A stretch of DNA of 55,708 bases, taken from a virus. The stretch lies in IMG/VR virus record IMGVR_UViG_3300025101_000005, positions 1 to 55,708 of that record; one strand, written 5' to 3'. Of the stretch, positions 1-8,656 are shown piece by piece (within the stretch, counting starts at the first letter, position 1; each line of letters opens with the position of its first letter). A model generated the notes under the pieces. That model was not told where the DNA came from. It ran no database searches and worked only from the letters and a program-made list of their open reading frames with translations. Position numbers and translations under genes: made by a program.

Positions 1-99
1 GTCACCTCCCCTACCCAACAAATAATCGGAGCAAAAATTGAAAACGTCTGAAAAAAGAAGTACAAAGAAGTGCGAACGGTGCGAAAAGGACTTTTATGT
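1..99. repeat. Contig-end direct repeat, left copy
   Basis: Identical over 99 bases to the last 99 bases of the window. It includes the ribosome-binding site and first codons of the TerS-like gene. The repeat cuts through a coding region and its odd length equals a common assembler k-mer, so I read it as circular-assembly redundancy, not a packaging repeat. The genome is then a 55,609-bp circle (circularly permuted, or a circularised form). Confidence 0.9.
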
Positions 100-493
100 A
101 AAGCCAAGCCACATGGATAGGGCTAAATACTGTTCCTGGGAGTGCCGAACAGCCAAAGGAAGTGTGAAAGATATGAAATCAGTCATGGCTACAGTGGAAA
201 ACAAGCCACTAACGCCCCAGCAATCGGCGCAAATACGTAGTAATATAGCGCAATATGTAAAAGACCAGATTGTAATAGCCAATGAAGTGGTGATGCACGG
301 CAAAGAATGGACGCCAACACAGGCAAGGGTCTTTGGCATGCTACTAAATAAAGTAGTTCCAGACCTAAACGCTGCATATCACAAGCACGAACATGAGATT
401 AAGAACTTAACCGAGATGTCTCGTTCAGAATTGGAGCAGATTGCTTCTGGAACCAAACAAATTGAAGGAGAATATGTAGAAGATGTTAATTAA
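38..493 (+). CDS. Zinc-ribbon terminase small subunit-like protein
   Basis: 151 residues. The start is TTG at 38, chosen because GGAG lies just upstream and no ATG precedes the conserved part. An N-terminal zinc ribbon is formed by Cys12, Cys15, Cys32 and Cys36. A helical middle follows, then an acidic C-terminus ending in GEYVEDVN. The gene lies two genes upstream of the large terminase, with overlapping reading frames, which is the usual place of the small terminase that recognises phage DNA for packaging. The zinc ribbon would suit DNA binding. The assignment rests on position and a DNA-binding fold, not on a diagnostic motif. The gene crosses the arbitrary contig junction. Confidence 0.6.
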   Translation: MKTSEKRSTKKCERCEKDFYVKPSHMDRAKYCSWECRTAKGSVKDMKSVMATVENKPLTPQQSAQIRSNIAQYVKDQIVIANEVVMHGKEWTPTQARVFGMLLNKVVPDLNAAYHKHEHEIKNLTEMSRSELEQIASGTKQIEGEYVEDVN

Positions 494-704
494 AAACCAA
501 AGAAAGGACGCAATTCAGTCCAGAATTACGCTAGAACAGTTCGCTTCGGCTATGAAACAAATTAATTTAGAGAATGTTCCGCCAGAAAAACGCAAAGCAG
601 CAGTGCTTGACCACATATTTACAATAATGTCGGATACAGTTGTGGACTCTGGTCTCAAATACGAGATAAAGTCCAGCCAACTATTAAGGAAACGTCTTGG
701 CTAA
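483..704 (+). CDS. Small hypothetical protein between terminase genes
   Basis: 73 residues, mostly helical and charged. It starts with ATG at 483, overlapping the end of the TerS-like gene by 11 bases, and overlaps the start of TerL by 8 bases, so it is translationally coupled on both sides. An AAGGAG-like sequence at about 465-471 can serve as ribosome-binding site. I recognise no family. Lying inside the terminase cassette it might be a packaging accessory, or the TerS role could be split between it and the preceding gene. Confidence 0.6.
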   Translation: MLIKNQRKDAIQSRITLEQFASAMKQINLENVPPEKRKAAVLDHIFTIMSDTVVDSGLKYEIKSSQLLRKRLG

Positions 705-2316
705 ACCAACGCAACAGGAAGTTGCGAGATATTTACTGCGATTACGTGACGCCAGTGACTCATTCCGTGGCTTCGTAAAACTTATGCAACCTGATTGGGA
801 GCTTGCAGACTTTCAAGAAGAGCTAATAGAAGTATTAGACAACTTAGAAAAAGGTGAGCTGGGTGCTGACAACCTTCTCATCACAATGCCACCACGTCAC
901 GCCAAATCAACTTTCGGCACAATATACTTCCCTTCTTACTTCATGGCTCGTAACCCATCTCGTTACGTCATGTCTTGTTCTTACAACTCACAGCTCGCCA
1001 CAGACTTCGGCAGACAGATACGTGGAGTGGTAGAAGACAAAGCAATACCTCAAGCTTTCCCTGACTTTAAATTATCACAGGACAGTAGAGCAGCAGACGT
1101 ATGGCGTACCGAAGATAACGGTGCATACTTTGCTGTAGGTATTGGGGGTACGACCTCTGGTCGTCCCGCCAATCTTCTTATAGTGGATGACCCAGTAAAA
1201 TCCCGTGAGGACGCCGAGTCTATGACTCAGCGCAACAAGACATGGAACTATTACACATCAGCACTAGCCACACGTCTTCAGCCAGAACAGGACGGCACGA
1301 GACCAAAACAAATAGTAATCCTGACCCGCTGGCATCCAGATGACCTAGCTGGACGCCTCCAGCAAACAGAGGACTGGGAAGAAGGAAGATGGAAACATGT
1401 TAACTTCCAAGCAATAAAAACAGTCCGTAGTGGCAAAATAAGCCGTCGTGAGCTACCAGAAGACGATTCTAGGTACATCGAACCAGGGGAACTAGCAAAG
1501 CTCGCCCCTGGCAAGCGTACAGTAGATGTTCACGACGAAGCATCTTTATGGCCCGAACGCTTCAGCCTTGAAGACCTAAAGCGACGTGAGCGTTTAAACC
1601 CCAGAGAGTTTGCATCTCTATACCAGCAGCGCCCATACATCGAAGGTGGTAACATTATAAAAACAGAATGGTGGCAAAAGTATCCCAAAGACCTTTCACC
1701 AGAAAGTTTTACAACTTTAGTTATTGGCGTCGATACGGCTTTCAAGAAAACAGAGACAGCTGACTATAGTGTAGCTGTAGTAGCTGGCATGGATAAAAAC
1801 GGTGACATATATATAGTAGACATCATACGAGGCAAGTACGACTTTCCAGAGCTAAAGCAAATGCTAGTCCGTCTAAACAACAGGTGGCGAGGCAAAGGAC
1901 TCCGAGCTATGTACATTGAAGACAAAGCCTCTGGTCAATCTATACTGCAAGAACTAAAACGTGAAAGTGGTATGTCTGTAATCCCTTACAAGGTAGTCCA
2001 TGATAAGGTAGCCAGAGTCAACGCTATACTGCCTTTGATAGAAGGGGGACGAATATTTATTCCAGAACAGGCAGAATGGTTAGATTCATTCATAGACGAA
2101 ACAGTAACATTCCCTGGAGGAAACCATGATGACCAAGTTGATGCTATGACAATAGCTGTTGATGTCCTGTCAAGAACATCTATTTCGCCCGATGCTTGGA
2201 GCCTTCACACAGATGCTTCACAGTCATTAAACAATGCCAACATAAAATCTCTTGGAGATTCCTTAACCAAACGAATTGATAAAAAAGCACATGAATGGAA
2301 AGGTTGGGGTCTTTAA
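697..2316 (+). CDS. terL: Terminase large subunit (TerL)
   Basis: 539 residues, usual length for the family; TTG start at 697 with AAGGA upstream. It is the ATP-driven motor and nuclease that packages DNA into the prohead through the portal. The N-terminal ATPase shows a Walker A variant MPPRHAKST (residues 64-72) and Walker B LLIVDDP (160-166, acidic D164/D165). The C-terminal RNase H-like nuclease has an acidic VIGVDTAFKK strand near residue 346 and NHDDQVDAM near residue 475, the final metal-binding aspartates. It is followed by the portal gene, as expected. The stop TAA at 2314-2316 directly abuts a GGACGAC element. Confidence 0.95.
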   Translation: MAKPTQQEVARYLLRLRDASDSFRGFVKLMQPDWELADFQEELIEVLDNLEKGELGADNLLITMPPRHAKSTFGTIYFPSYFMARNPSRYVMSCSYNSQLATDFGRQIRGVVEDKAIPQAFPDFKLSQDSRAADVWRTEDNGAYFAVGIGGTTSGRPANLLIVDDPVKSREDAESMTQRNKTWNYYTSALATRLQPEQDGTRPKQIVILTRWHPDDLAGRLQQTEDWEEGRWKHVNFQAIKTVRSGKISRRELPEDDSRYIEPGELAKLAPGKRTVDVHDEASLWPERFSLEDLKRRERLNPREFASLYQQRPYIEGGNIIKTEWWQKYPKDLSPESFTTLVIGVDTAFKKTETADYSVAVVAGMDKNGDIYIVDIIRGKYDFPELKQMLVRLNNRWRGKGLRAMYIEDKASGQSILQELKRESGMSVIPYKVVHDKVARVNAILPLIEGGRIFIPEQAEWLDSFIDETVTFPGGNHDDQVDAMTIAVDVLSRTSISPDAWSLHTDASQSLNNANIKSLGDSLTKRIDKKAHEWKGWGL

Positions 2317-2347
2317 GGACGACCAAGTTAATAACAGAAAGTATAGT
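2317..2347 (+). promoter_or_regulatory. GGACGAC-type promoter 1 (portal)
   Basis: GGACGAC at 2317-2323, 18 bases, then TATAGT at 2342-2347. The element begins on the base after the TerL stop. The expected transcription start falls at or next to the portal ATG (2355), and no Shine-Dalgarno is present there, so the portal message may be leaderless. Same architecture as the elements at 15871, 43859, 45977 and 55353. Confidence 0.55.
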
Positions 2348-2354
2348 TTATATT

Positions 2355-4316
2355 ATGAGTGTAGGTGGCCCAAAAAGTAGAACGACAATAAATTCTGGTT
2401 CTGGATACAGAAACGCTGAGTACGTATCAGGCCCGAATGAAGGTGTGGTTGTTGACCTTTCTGAATTTGCAGAAGAATTAATTAACTACCAAGACATATC
2501 TCACCGATTGTCAGACGAGCAAGAAAGACGAATCGTAGACTATGTAAAGTCTATGGTCGATATGTCTTACTTTAAAATCAGAAAAAGGTACGACCATTGG
2601 ACGGAAGCAGACCGAGCCCATGATGTTTACGTACCACCAGACACTACAGATTTCAGAGAAAAAGCTGTAATCGCCGATACCAGAGCTATCGCCGATACGG
2701 TTCTTACATACATGATGGCAGCACTATCAGGCAGAAACCCAATGTTTCAGCTTGAAGGTCTCAACAGAAAATCCAGACAATCATCTATGATTCTGGAAAG
2801 AGTATTGCATCAGCAGATGCGAAGAACGGCTGGTGAAGCACGTCTCGCCCAACTTCTCCTTGATAGCATACGCTACGGGTTCGCTCCTACGAAAATAGTT
2901 TGGGACTCTGGGACAAATCAAAATCGTATGATTAACTTTGACCCAAGGCGCTGCTTCCCAGACCCACGAGTAAACTGGGGTGACTGGGACAACATGCAGT
3001 ACATAGTCTTCTCAGACTACGTCAGCTTCAACTCTCTTCTATACAGCGGAATGTATCCGAAGCTAAAGATGTTCCCAGCTCTACGTCACAAGATTTCACC
3101 ACCACGAAATGCTTGGAGCGCACACCAGTTTCATAGAGAAGAAGGCAGAGGTCTATCAATAGACCCGTCTGCACCGAACCAAAGAGAAAGATTCGACCAC
3201 GCATATTTCACACTTGGCGACGCACGGGTGGTAGACGAAGCGTGGGTACGTCTATCTGGTCACGAAATCAACATACCTACAATCGACCAGATATTCCTAG
3301 TCATCACAATACTAGACGAAAACGTAGTCATCCGATTCCAGCTCAACCCATACGGCAGACAGATGCCAGCTGTTATCGGTGGTCTATACCAAGACTCGCA
3401 CAAGACGTATGGTCAATCACTCTACGACCTTATCTTGCCGATGCACGATATAGCTACATACCTGATGCGTTCACGTATCGACAACATTAGTGCAGCACTT
3501 AACAATCTGATATTTGTTGACCCAACACAGGTAAGTGTTCCTGACCTAATTGACAGGAATCCTTGGGGCGTTGTCAGAACATTGCCAGGTACAAAGCCTG
3601 GGGACGGTGTATTTATTGCACAGGTTCCAGACGTAACCCGTGGTCACTTCAATGATATTGCAGCAATGTCTGAACTCAAGCAAAGAGTATCAGCAGCATC
3701 CGACGCACAACAAGGTATGCCAACATCAGACGGCATCCGAACAGCAACAGAAATACAGCGTCTAACACAACTAGGCTCACAACGTCTTGGGGTTTTAGCT
3801 CGTGTTATGTCAGCTACCACCATCCGACCTATGGTGCGGATGATGGTATCAAACATTCAGGACAGTCTATCAATGGACGGCTCTGTTAAAATAGACGAAA
3901 GAGAAATGCCAAACCAACTATCCGATATGGTTGAAGACGGCTATCTCGACTTTGACGTGCAGAAAGATTTACAAGGCGATATTGATTACCTTGTGATTGA
4001 CGGCACATTACCACTCGAACCAACACGTAATGCTGAGACATGGATGAACATGCTACAGATTATGGCGCAGACAGGTTTGAATATGGAATACAACGCTGGT
4101 CAGATTGCTGAAGAAGCTATTAGAGCTATGGGCATTACAGATATGGACAGGTTCCGTATCTCGAAAGACCAGATGGCACAAGACGGCCCAAGCCCATCTC
4201 AGCAAATGCAGCTTATGGAAAAGATGCGAGGTGCATCAGTACAACCGAATGAGAACGTCCAGAAAGAAGTTCAGAAAGGCAACCTCATTCCACTAAGAGA
4301 GAGGCAAGGACAATGA
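2355..4316 (+). CDS. Portal (head-tail connector) protein
   Basis: 653 residues when started at the ATG at 2355 (MSVGGPKS); a longer frame from 2295 would overlap TerL and adds nothing conserved. It has portal features: a central region rich in short beta segments and long helices, and a C-terminal helical, glutamine- and methionine-rich tail. It follows TerL, where the portal normally lies. It would form the dodecameric ring at the capsid vertex through which DNA passes and to which adaptor and nozzle attach. No Shine-Dalgarno precedes the ATG. The last codons overlap the next gene by ATGA. Confidence 0.85.
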   Translation: MSVGGPKSRTTINSGSGYRNAEYVSGPNEGVVVDLSEFAEELINYQDISHRLSDEQERRIVDYVKSMVDMSYFKIRKRYDHWTEADRAHDVYVPPDTTDFREKAVIADTRAIADTVLTYMMAALSGRNPMFQLEGLNRKSRQSSMILERVLHQQMRRTAGEARLAQLLLDSIRYGFAPTKIVWDSGTNQNRMINFDPRRCFPDPRVNWGDWDNMQYIVFSDYVSFNSLLYSGMYPKLKMFPALRHKISPPRNAWSAHQFHREEGRGLSIDPSAPNQRERFDHAYFTLGDARVVDEAWVRLSGHEINIPTIDQIFLVITILDENVVIRFQLNPYGRQMPAVIGGLYQDSHKTYGQSLYDLILPMHDIATYLMRSRIDNISAALNNLIFVDPTQVSVPDLIDRNPWGVVRTLPGTKPGDGVFIAQVPDVTRGHFNDIAAMSELKQRVSAASDAQQGMPTSDGIRTATEIQRLTQLGSQRLGVLARVMSATTIRPMVRMMVSNIQDSLSMDGSVKIDEREMPNQLSDMVEDGYLDFDVQKDLQGDIDYLVIDGTLPLEPTRNAETWMNMLQIMAQTGLNMEYNAGQIAEEAIRAMGITDMDRFRISKDQMAQDGPSPSQQMQLMEKMRGASVQPNENVQKEVQKGNLIPLRERQGQ

Positions 4317-4594
4317 GCAAGGTAGAAGCACTCAAAGCCTCCATTACAGACAAGAAGATAGTTGACTTGATGGAGGAGAACGACAGGCTCTTGGGGTTAG
4401 AGCTTACAGAAATGAACAAGACGAGGACGTCTGAATACAAGTCAATCAAGGACAAAATGACAGCTATGGAAGAAACCATAGTCAAATTAGAAACAAAGAT
4501 TGAGTCACTAGAAGGAGCTGGTCAGGACGACAAGTATAAGATTACTAAAGTAAAACTAATACAGTTGATGAAAGATTTGGGGTATTACAACTAA
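4313..4594 (+). CDS. Coiled-coil hypothetical protein
   Basis: 93 residues, ATGA overlap with the portal stop and TAATG overlap with the following fibre gene, so it is translated as part of the same string. Nearly the whole protein is charged and helical, with a heptad-like stretch at residues about 40-70 (METIVKLETKIESLEG-like pattern) predicting a coiled coil. No enzyme motif. Its place between portal and fibre suggests a small structural or chaperone role, but that is inference. Confidence 0.65.
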   Translation: MSKVEALKASITDKKIVDLMEENDRLLGLELTEMNKTRTSEYKSIKDKMTAMEETIVKLETKIESLEGAGQDDKYKITKVKLIQLMKDLGYYN

Positions 4595-6873
4595 TGGCAC
4601 AAACTCAACCAACAGGCGAACAGATACGATTCCGTTCCTCTAAGACAGGGGAACACATTTTAGATACGTACATGGAGAATACCGAGAAGGGTACACGTAC
4701 TCTTCCCGATATGATTGACGACCTTTTTGACGGGTCAGGCGTATTTCGTTCAACTAACTTTGAGTTTAGATTCGACCCAGCCACAGACAAGATACAAGTT
4801 CGTGTCGGTCAGTTTGCAAACGCAACTGCTGGTTATCAGGACATTACAACATTTTTTAACGTCACAGGCACATTTAGCTCATCAACAACATATCAAAACT
4901 TCGATGTAGTAACAGACAGCATCAAAGACGTGTACATCGTACACGGGCTAACTTCAGGACAAACTTTTTCTAGCGAATCAAATTTTACATCGAGCAGCAA
5001 CACAACAAAGATAGTTGATGTTTCCGAAGCACGAGCTTATGCCATAAAAGTAAACGGAGCCATTACAGGAACTGAGTATAGTGCAAAAGCCTGGGCTATT
5101 GGAGGCACAGGTGTAACAGGCGCAGCCAACGGCGGTAACGCAAAAGACTGGGCAACAAAAGTAAACGGCACAGCAGATAATGCAGAGTTCTCCTCGAAGG
5201 CCTACGCTCTTGGCGGAACTGGTGTAGACACCACCACTGGTTCTGCCAAGGACTGGGCTATCAAAACAGGCAGTACAGTTGGCAACACAGGAGAGTATTC
5301 AGCAAAGTTTTGGGCGACATCTACAAACGTAGTCACAGTTGCCAATGGAATTGCAAACATCAACACCGTTGCAACAGGCATTGCTAACGTCAACACCACA
5401 GCTACAAATATAGCTGACATCAACACCGTTGCTGGAATCAATGCAAACGTAACAACAGTAGCTGGGATACAAGCTAACGTAACCACAGTTGCAACGAACA
5501 ATGCGAATGTGACCACAGTTGCTGGAATCTCGTCTGACGTTACAAGCGTAGCTGGTATTTCGTCTGCGGTATCTGCCGTAAACTCAAACGCTACGAACAT
5601 TAATGCCGTCAACTCAAACTCAACTAACATCAATAGTGTCGCTGGTATAAATTCTAACGTCACTACTGTTGCTACTAACATAGCGAACGTAAATAGTGTT
5701 GCTGGTATATTCTCAGGGACACAGACGTTTACTGTTACAGTTGTGCAATCGGGTGGTAACAAGTTTGCAATAGACGGCGCAACAGCACCAGCTTTAACTC
5801 TTGTAAAGGGTTTTACATACACATTTGATGTAAGTGACAGCTCTAACTCTGGACACCCTCTAAGATTTAAAGACGCTTCTGGAAACTCTTTTTCTACAGG
5901 CGTAACAGTTAACGGAACGCAAGGACAGTCTGGAGCTACTGTAGTTCTTGCGGTTCCAACATCAGGAACACAGCCAGCAAGATATTATTGTACCGTTCAT
6001 GGAAACGGTATGGGTAACTCAATTACCACGCAAAACAACGACATTGCTACAGTCGCAACAATATCCTCAGACGTAACTGCCGTATCAAACATACACGCAA
6101 ATGTCACAACTGTTGCTGGAATATCATCAAATGTAACATCCGTAGCTGCCAACAACGCAAACGTAACAACGGTTGCGGGTTCAATCGCCAATGTAAATAC
6201 AGCTGCGGGCTCAATCGCAAATGTCAACACAGTCGCTGGTTCAATAGCTAATGTAAACACAGTGGCAGCGAACGTCACAGACGTAAACTCATTTGCTAAC
6301 ACTTACGCTATTGGGGGTTCTGCTCCATCAAGCCCAACAACAGGCGACCTTTGGTATGATACGTCTGCAACGCAGATGAAAGTATATAATGGTTCTGCTT
6401 TTGTACTATTCGTCACAGGTTATGATACCGACAATCTACCAGAAGGCAGCTCAAACCAATACTTCACAAACGCAAGAGCAGACGCTCGAATCACAAATGC
6501 TTTCGGCAGTAACGTAACTCTTGGAGCGGAGCTTAGAGGCCCAGCTACATTTGTTATCGACCCAGCAGCAGTTGGCGACAACACAGGTTTGGTTCAAATC
6601 AAGGGAAGTTTGCAAGTAGATGGTACGACAACCACAGTAAATTCTGCTACTTTGGATGTGACTGATAAGAACATTACTGTCGCCAAGGGTTCTGCAAATG
6701 CAGCAGCCTCTAACGGAGCTGGGATTACAGTCGAGATTGGAAGCGGTACAGACGCAACATTAACATACGCAAATACGGATGATACGTGGAACGTAAACAA
6801 GAATTTAAAAATAAACGCAGCTTTAGCAGCGACACAAGACGACGCTGTTGCACTAAGCATTGCGCTTGGGTGA
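4594..6873 (+). CDS. Tail fibre with embedded cupredoxin-like domain
   Basis: 759 residues. Residues 1-85 form an N-terminal anchor ending in a DKIQVRVGQFAN...AGY motif that aligns position for position with the fibre at 18296. Residues about 245-370 and 490-570 are a degenerate repeat (units like IANVNTVAG), probably a trimeric fibrous shaft. Between them, residues about 380-480 look like a cupredoxin: a beta-sandwich with potential type-1 copper ligands His421, Cys466, His469 and Met473 (C-x2-H-x3-M). The C-terminus from about residue 635 is a head-like domain. It acts at the tail in host attachment. It is translated by TAATG coupling. Confidence 0.8.
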   Translation: MAQTQPTGEQIRFRSSKTGEHILDTYMENTEKGTRTLPDMIDDLFDGSGVFRSTNFEFRFDPATDKIQVRVGQFANATAGYQDITTFFNVTGTFSSSTTYQNFDVVTDSIKDVYIVHGLTSGQTFSSESNFTSSSNTTKIVDVSEARAYAIKVNGAITGTEYSAKAWAIGGTGVTGAANGGNAKDWATKVNGTADNAEFSSKAYALGGTGVDTTTGSAKDWAIKTGSTVGNTGEYSAKFWATSTNVVTVANGIANINTVATGIANVNTTATNIADINTVAGINANVTTVAGIQANVTTVATNNANVTTVAGISSDVTSVAGISSAVSAVNSNATNINAVNSNSTNINSVAGINSNVTTVATNIANVNSVAGIFSGTQTFTVTVVQSGGNKFAIDGATAPALTLVKGFTYTFDVSDSSNSGHPLRFKDASGNSFSTGVTVNGTQGQSGATVVLAVPTSGTQPARYYCTVHGNGMGNSITTQNNDIATVATISSDVTAVSNIHANVTTVAGISSNVTSVAANNANVTTVAGSIANVNTAAGSIANVNTVAGSIANVNTVAANVTDVNSFANTYAIGGSAPSSPTTGDLWYDTSATQMKVYNGSAFVLFVTGYDTDNLPEGSSNQYFTNARADARITNAFGSNVTLGAELRGPATFVIDPAAVGDNTGLVQIKGSLQVDGTTTTVNSATLDVTDKNITVAKGSANAAASNGAGITVEIGSGTDATLTYANTDDTWNVNKNLKINAALAATQDDAVALSIALG

Positions 6874-6885
6874 TAGGAGAACTAG

Positions 6886-7239
6886 ATGGCAAATACATTT
6901 AAAAATGCGACAGCACAAAAAGTAGATACAAGTTTTGTTACAGTATATGACGCTAACGCAGCAAACTTAACAGCAACGGTTGTTCTTGGTGTAGCACTCT
7001 GCAACAGAACAACAGGAACAATCAAAGTAAGCTGTGTACTCCGAGTTGGGGGTGCAGACGGAAGCTCAAACGCAAATCACCGATTGATACTAAACGACGT
7101 ACAGATTTTATCAGGAGCTACCCTCGAAGTCATGGGTGGTCAGAAATACATACTGCAAGCAAACGACGACTTACAGTTTAAGTCAGACACTGCTGACAGC
7201 CTCGATGTTGTCATGGGCGTAATGGAGATTACTAGCTAA
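6886..7239 (+). CDS. Small beta-rich tail-associated structural protein
   Basis: 117 residues, ATG at 6886 with AGGAG six bases before it. Short beta strands (VTVYDANAAN, ATVVLGVAL, IKVSCVLRVGG) and a C-terminal strand pattern give the look of a small jelly-roll decoration or fibre-tip protein. It lies inside the fibre cassette and ends by TAATG overlap with the next fibre gene. No membrane segment, signal peptide or enzyme motif. Role in the adhesion apparatus is inferred from position and composition. Confidence 0.65.
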   Translation: MANTFKNATAQKVDTSFVTVYDANAANLTATVVLGVALCNRTTGTIKVSCVLRVGGADGSSNANHRLILNDVQILSGATLEVMGGQKYILQANDDLQFKSDTADSLDVVMGVMEITS

Positions 7240-8375
7240 TGCCATACTTAGGACAGTCACCCAAAGAAACGTTTAGCGCTGCTACTTCTCAAGTAATCAC
7301 GGGCAACGGAGGCACGTCTTACAGTTTAAACACTGCTGTTTCTTCTCCCGAAGATTTAGAAGTATTTGTTAACAATGTCCAACAGCAACCAACAACGACT
7401 TACACTGTAAGTGGCTCAACAATTACTTTTGATGAAGCGCTTAACTCAACGGACACATGCTACGTTGTATTTCGTGGGGCAAGAAAAGAGTCACGAGTAC
7501 ACCCAGCGGGGCAAAACCTTCAGGCAGCAAACATTACTGCAACTGGAAACGCAACAGTTACTGGTGACCTTACTGTAGATACTAATACACTTTTTGTAGA
7601 CGCATCAATCAACACAGTAGGTATATTAAACACTTCCCCTGGTAATTACTTGGACGGCGAGTTTACTGTAGGTAATAGCACCAAAGACCAATACATAAAT
7701 GTTGTAACAGGAGCTGCTAATGCAGCTGGAATATGTTTTCAGGACACTACTGGCACAAGTATTGTGGGCGGGTTGCGTTACACACACGGAGATAATGGAT
7801 TAGCTCTTTGGGCTGGGGGGTCAGAGATTGCAAGGATTCAATCAACTGGATTGAAACTTACTGCTGGAAAAGGAATTGATTTTAGTAATAACGCAAATGC
7901 TTCTGGTTCAGATACAGAGCTTTTAGATGATTACGAAAGTGGTACATGGACAGCTAGCTTCAGGTCTCACAGCAATGGAACAGAGACTACTCCAGCCAAT
8001 CACGACACCACTACACAAGACACAGCTGCGGAATATGTAAAAATTGGAAGGCTGGTTTTTGTAAGTGCTTGGGTAAGCGTTGATACCAAGAACAATCACA
8101 TATTTTTTGATTGCACGGGCCTTCCATTTGCTAGTGCTGCTGGCAGTGGAGGCGTCGGTATGGCTCTTCCTCATTTAAGAGGAATACGTTTTGGTTACAG
8201 CAGCACTTATATTATGGACAAAATTACGATTAGCGCTCAAATTTCTAGGGGTGGGCATACATCGTGTAGTTTTTCTACAGCAGCTACGTACACACCGTTT
8301 TCAGGGTATTGGCACGTTTTAAATATAAATGGTGGAAAATACGTTGGTTTTGCTGGAACTTACGAGGCAGCTTAA
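7239..8375 (+). CDS. Tail fibre protein with MPYxG N-terminal domain
   Basis: 378 residues. The N-terminus (MPYLGQSPKETF, then SYSL, a VFVNN strand and TYTVSGSTITF) matches the N-terminus of the gene at 9505, so the two share an attachment domain. Residues about 95-160 hold regular DLTVDTNTLFVDASINTVG-like strands typical of phage fibre shafts preceding a receptor-binding head. The C-terminal 170 residues form a separate domain ending in a C1q-like run. Part of the adhesin cassette; TAATG overlap with the gene before. Confidence 0.75.
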   Translation: MPYLGQSPKETFSAATSQVITGNGGTSYSLNTAVSSPEDLEVFVNNVQQQPTTTYTVSGSTITFDEALNSTDTCYVVFRGARKESRVHPAGQNLQAANITATGNATVTGDLTVDTNTLFVDASINTVGILNTSPGNYLDGEFTVGNSTKDQYINVVTGAANAAGICFQDTTGTSIVGGLRYTHGDNGLALWAGGSEIARIQSTGLKLTAGKGIDFSNNANASGSDTELLDDYESGTWTASFRSHSNGTETTPANHDTTTQDTAAEYVKIGRLVFVSAWVSVDTKNNHIFFDCTGLPFASAAGSGGVGMALPHLRGIRFGYSSTYIMDKITISAQISRGGHTSCSFSTAATYTPFSGYWHVLNINGGKYVGFAGTYEAA

Positions 8376-8386
8376 AGGAGATAATT

Positions 8387-8656
8387 ATGGCAATAACAAA
8401 AAGAGAAGAAGTAGATAAAATTGAAATTGTTGGACAATTTAAAATTATTCAACAAAGAATATCTACTGTAATTGAAGAAGACGGCAAAGAAATATCAAGA
8501 GCCAATCACAGGGTGAGTTTTACGCCAGAGGACGACGTTTCTAAAGAATCAAAAGAGGTTCAAGATTTAGCAAAAATCTACCACACAGACGCCGTTAAGA
8601 AGGCTTACAAAGAATCTAATGTTCATCCAACTGTGAGAGATAACGAGGGTTCGTAA
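8387..8656 (+). CDS. Small charged hypothetical protein
   Basis: 89 residues from ATG 8387, chosen over the upstream in-frame ATG at 8309 because AAAGGAG stands at 8374-8380 and the upstream part overlaps the fibre gene. It is rich in Glu and Lys, with no membrane segment. Beta-strand start (KIEIVGQFKIIQQRI) and helical end. Its place between two fibre genes suggests a fibre assembly factor or minor structural part; no family recognised. The stop overlaps the next ATG (TAATG). Confidence 0.65.
   Translation: MAITKREEVDKIEIVGQFKIIQQRISTVIEEDGKEISRANHRVSFTPEDDVSKESKEVQDLAKIYHTDAVKKAYKESNVHPTVRDNEGS

Noticed and set aside
5330-6300. Regular short repeats that could be taken for a CRISPR or satellite array
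   Set aside because: They are in frame and encode the NVNTVAG-type fibre repeat; units vary in sequence as expected of coding repeats and there are no unique spacers.
5202-6302. Long minus-strand Thr/Val/Ala-rich frames opposite the fibre
   Set aside because: Shadow of the in-frame repeats; no ribosome-binding sites and wrong strand for the operon.
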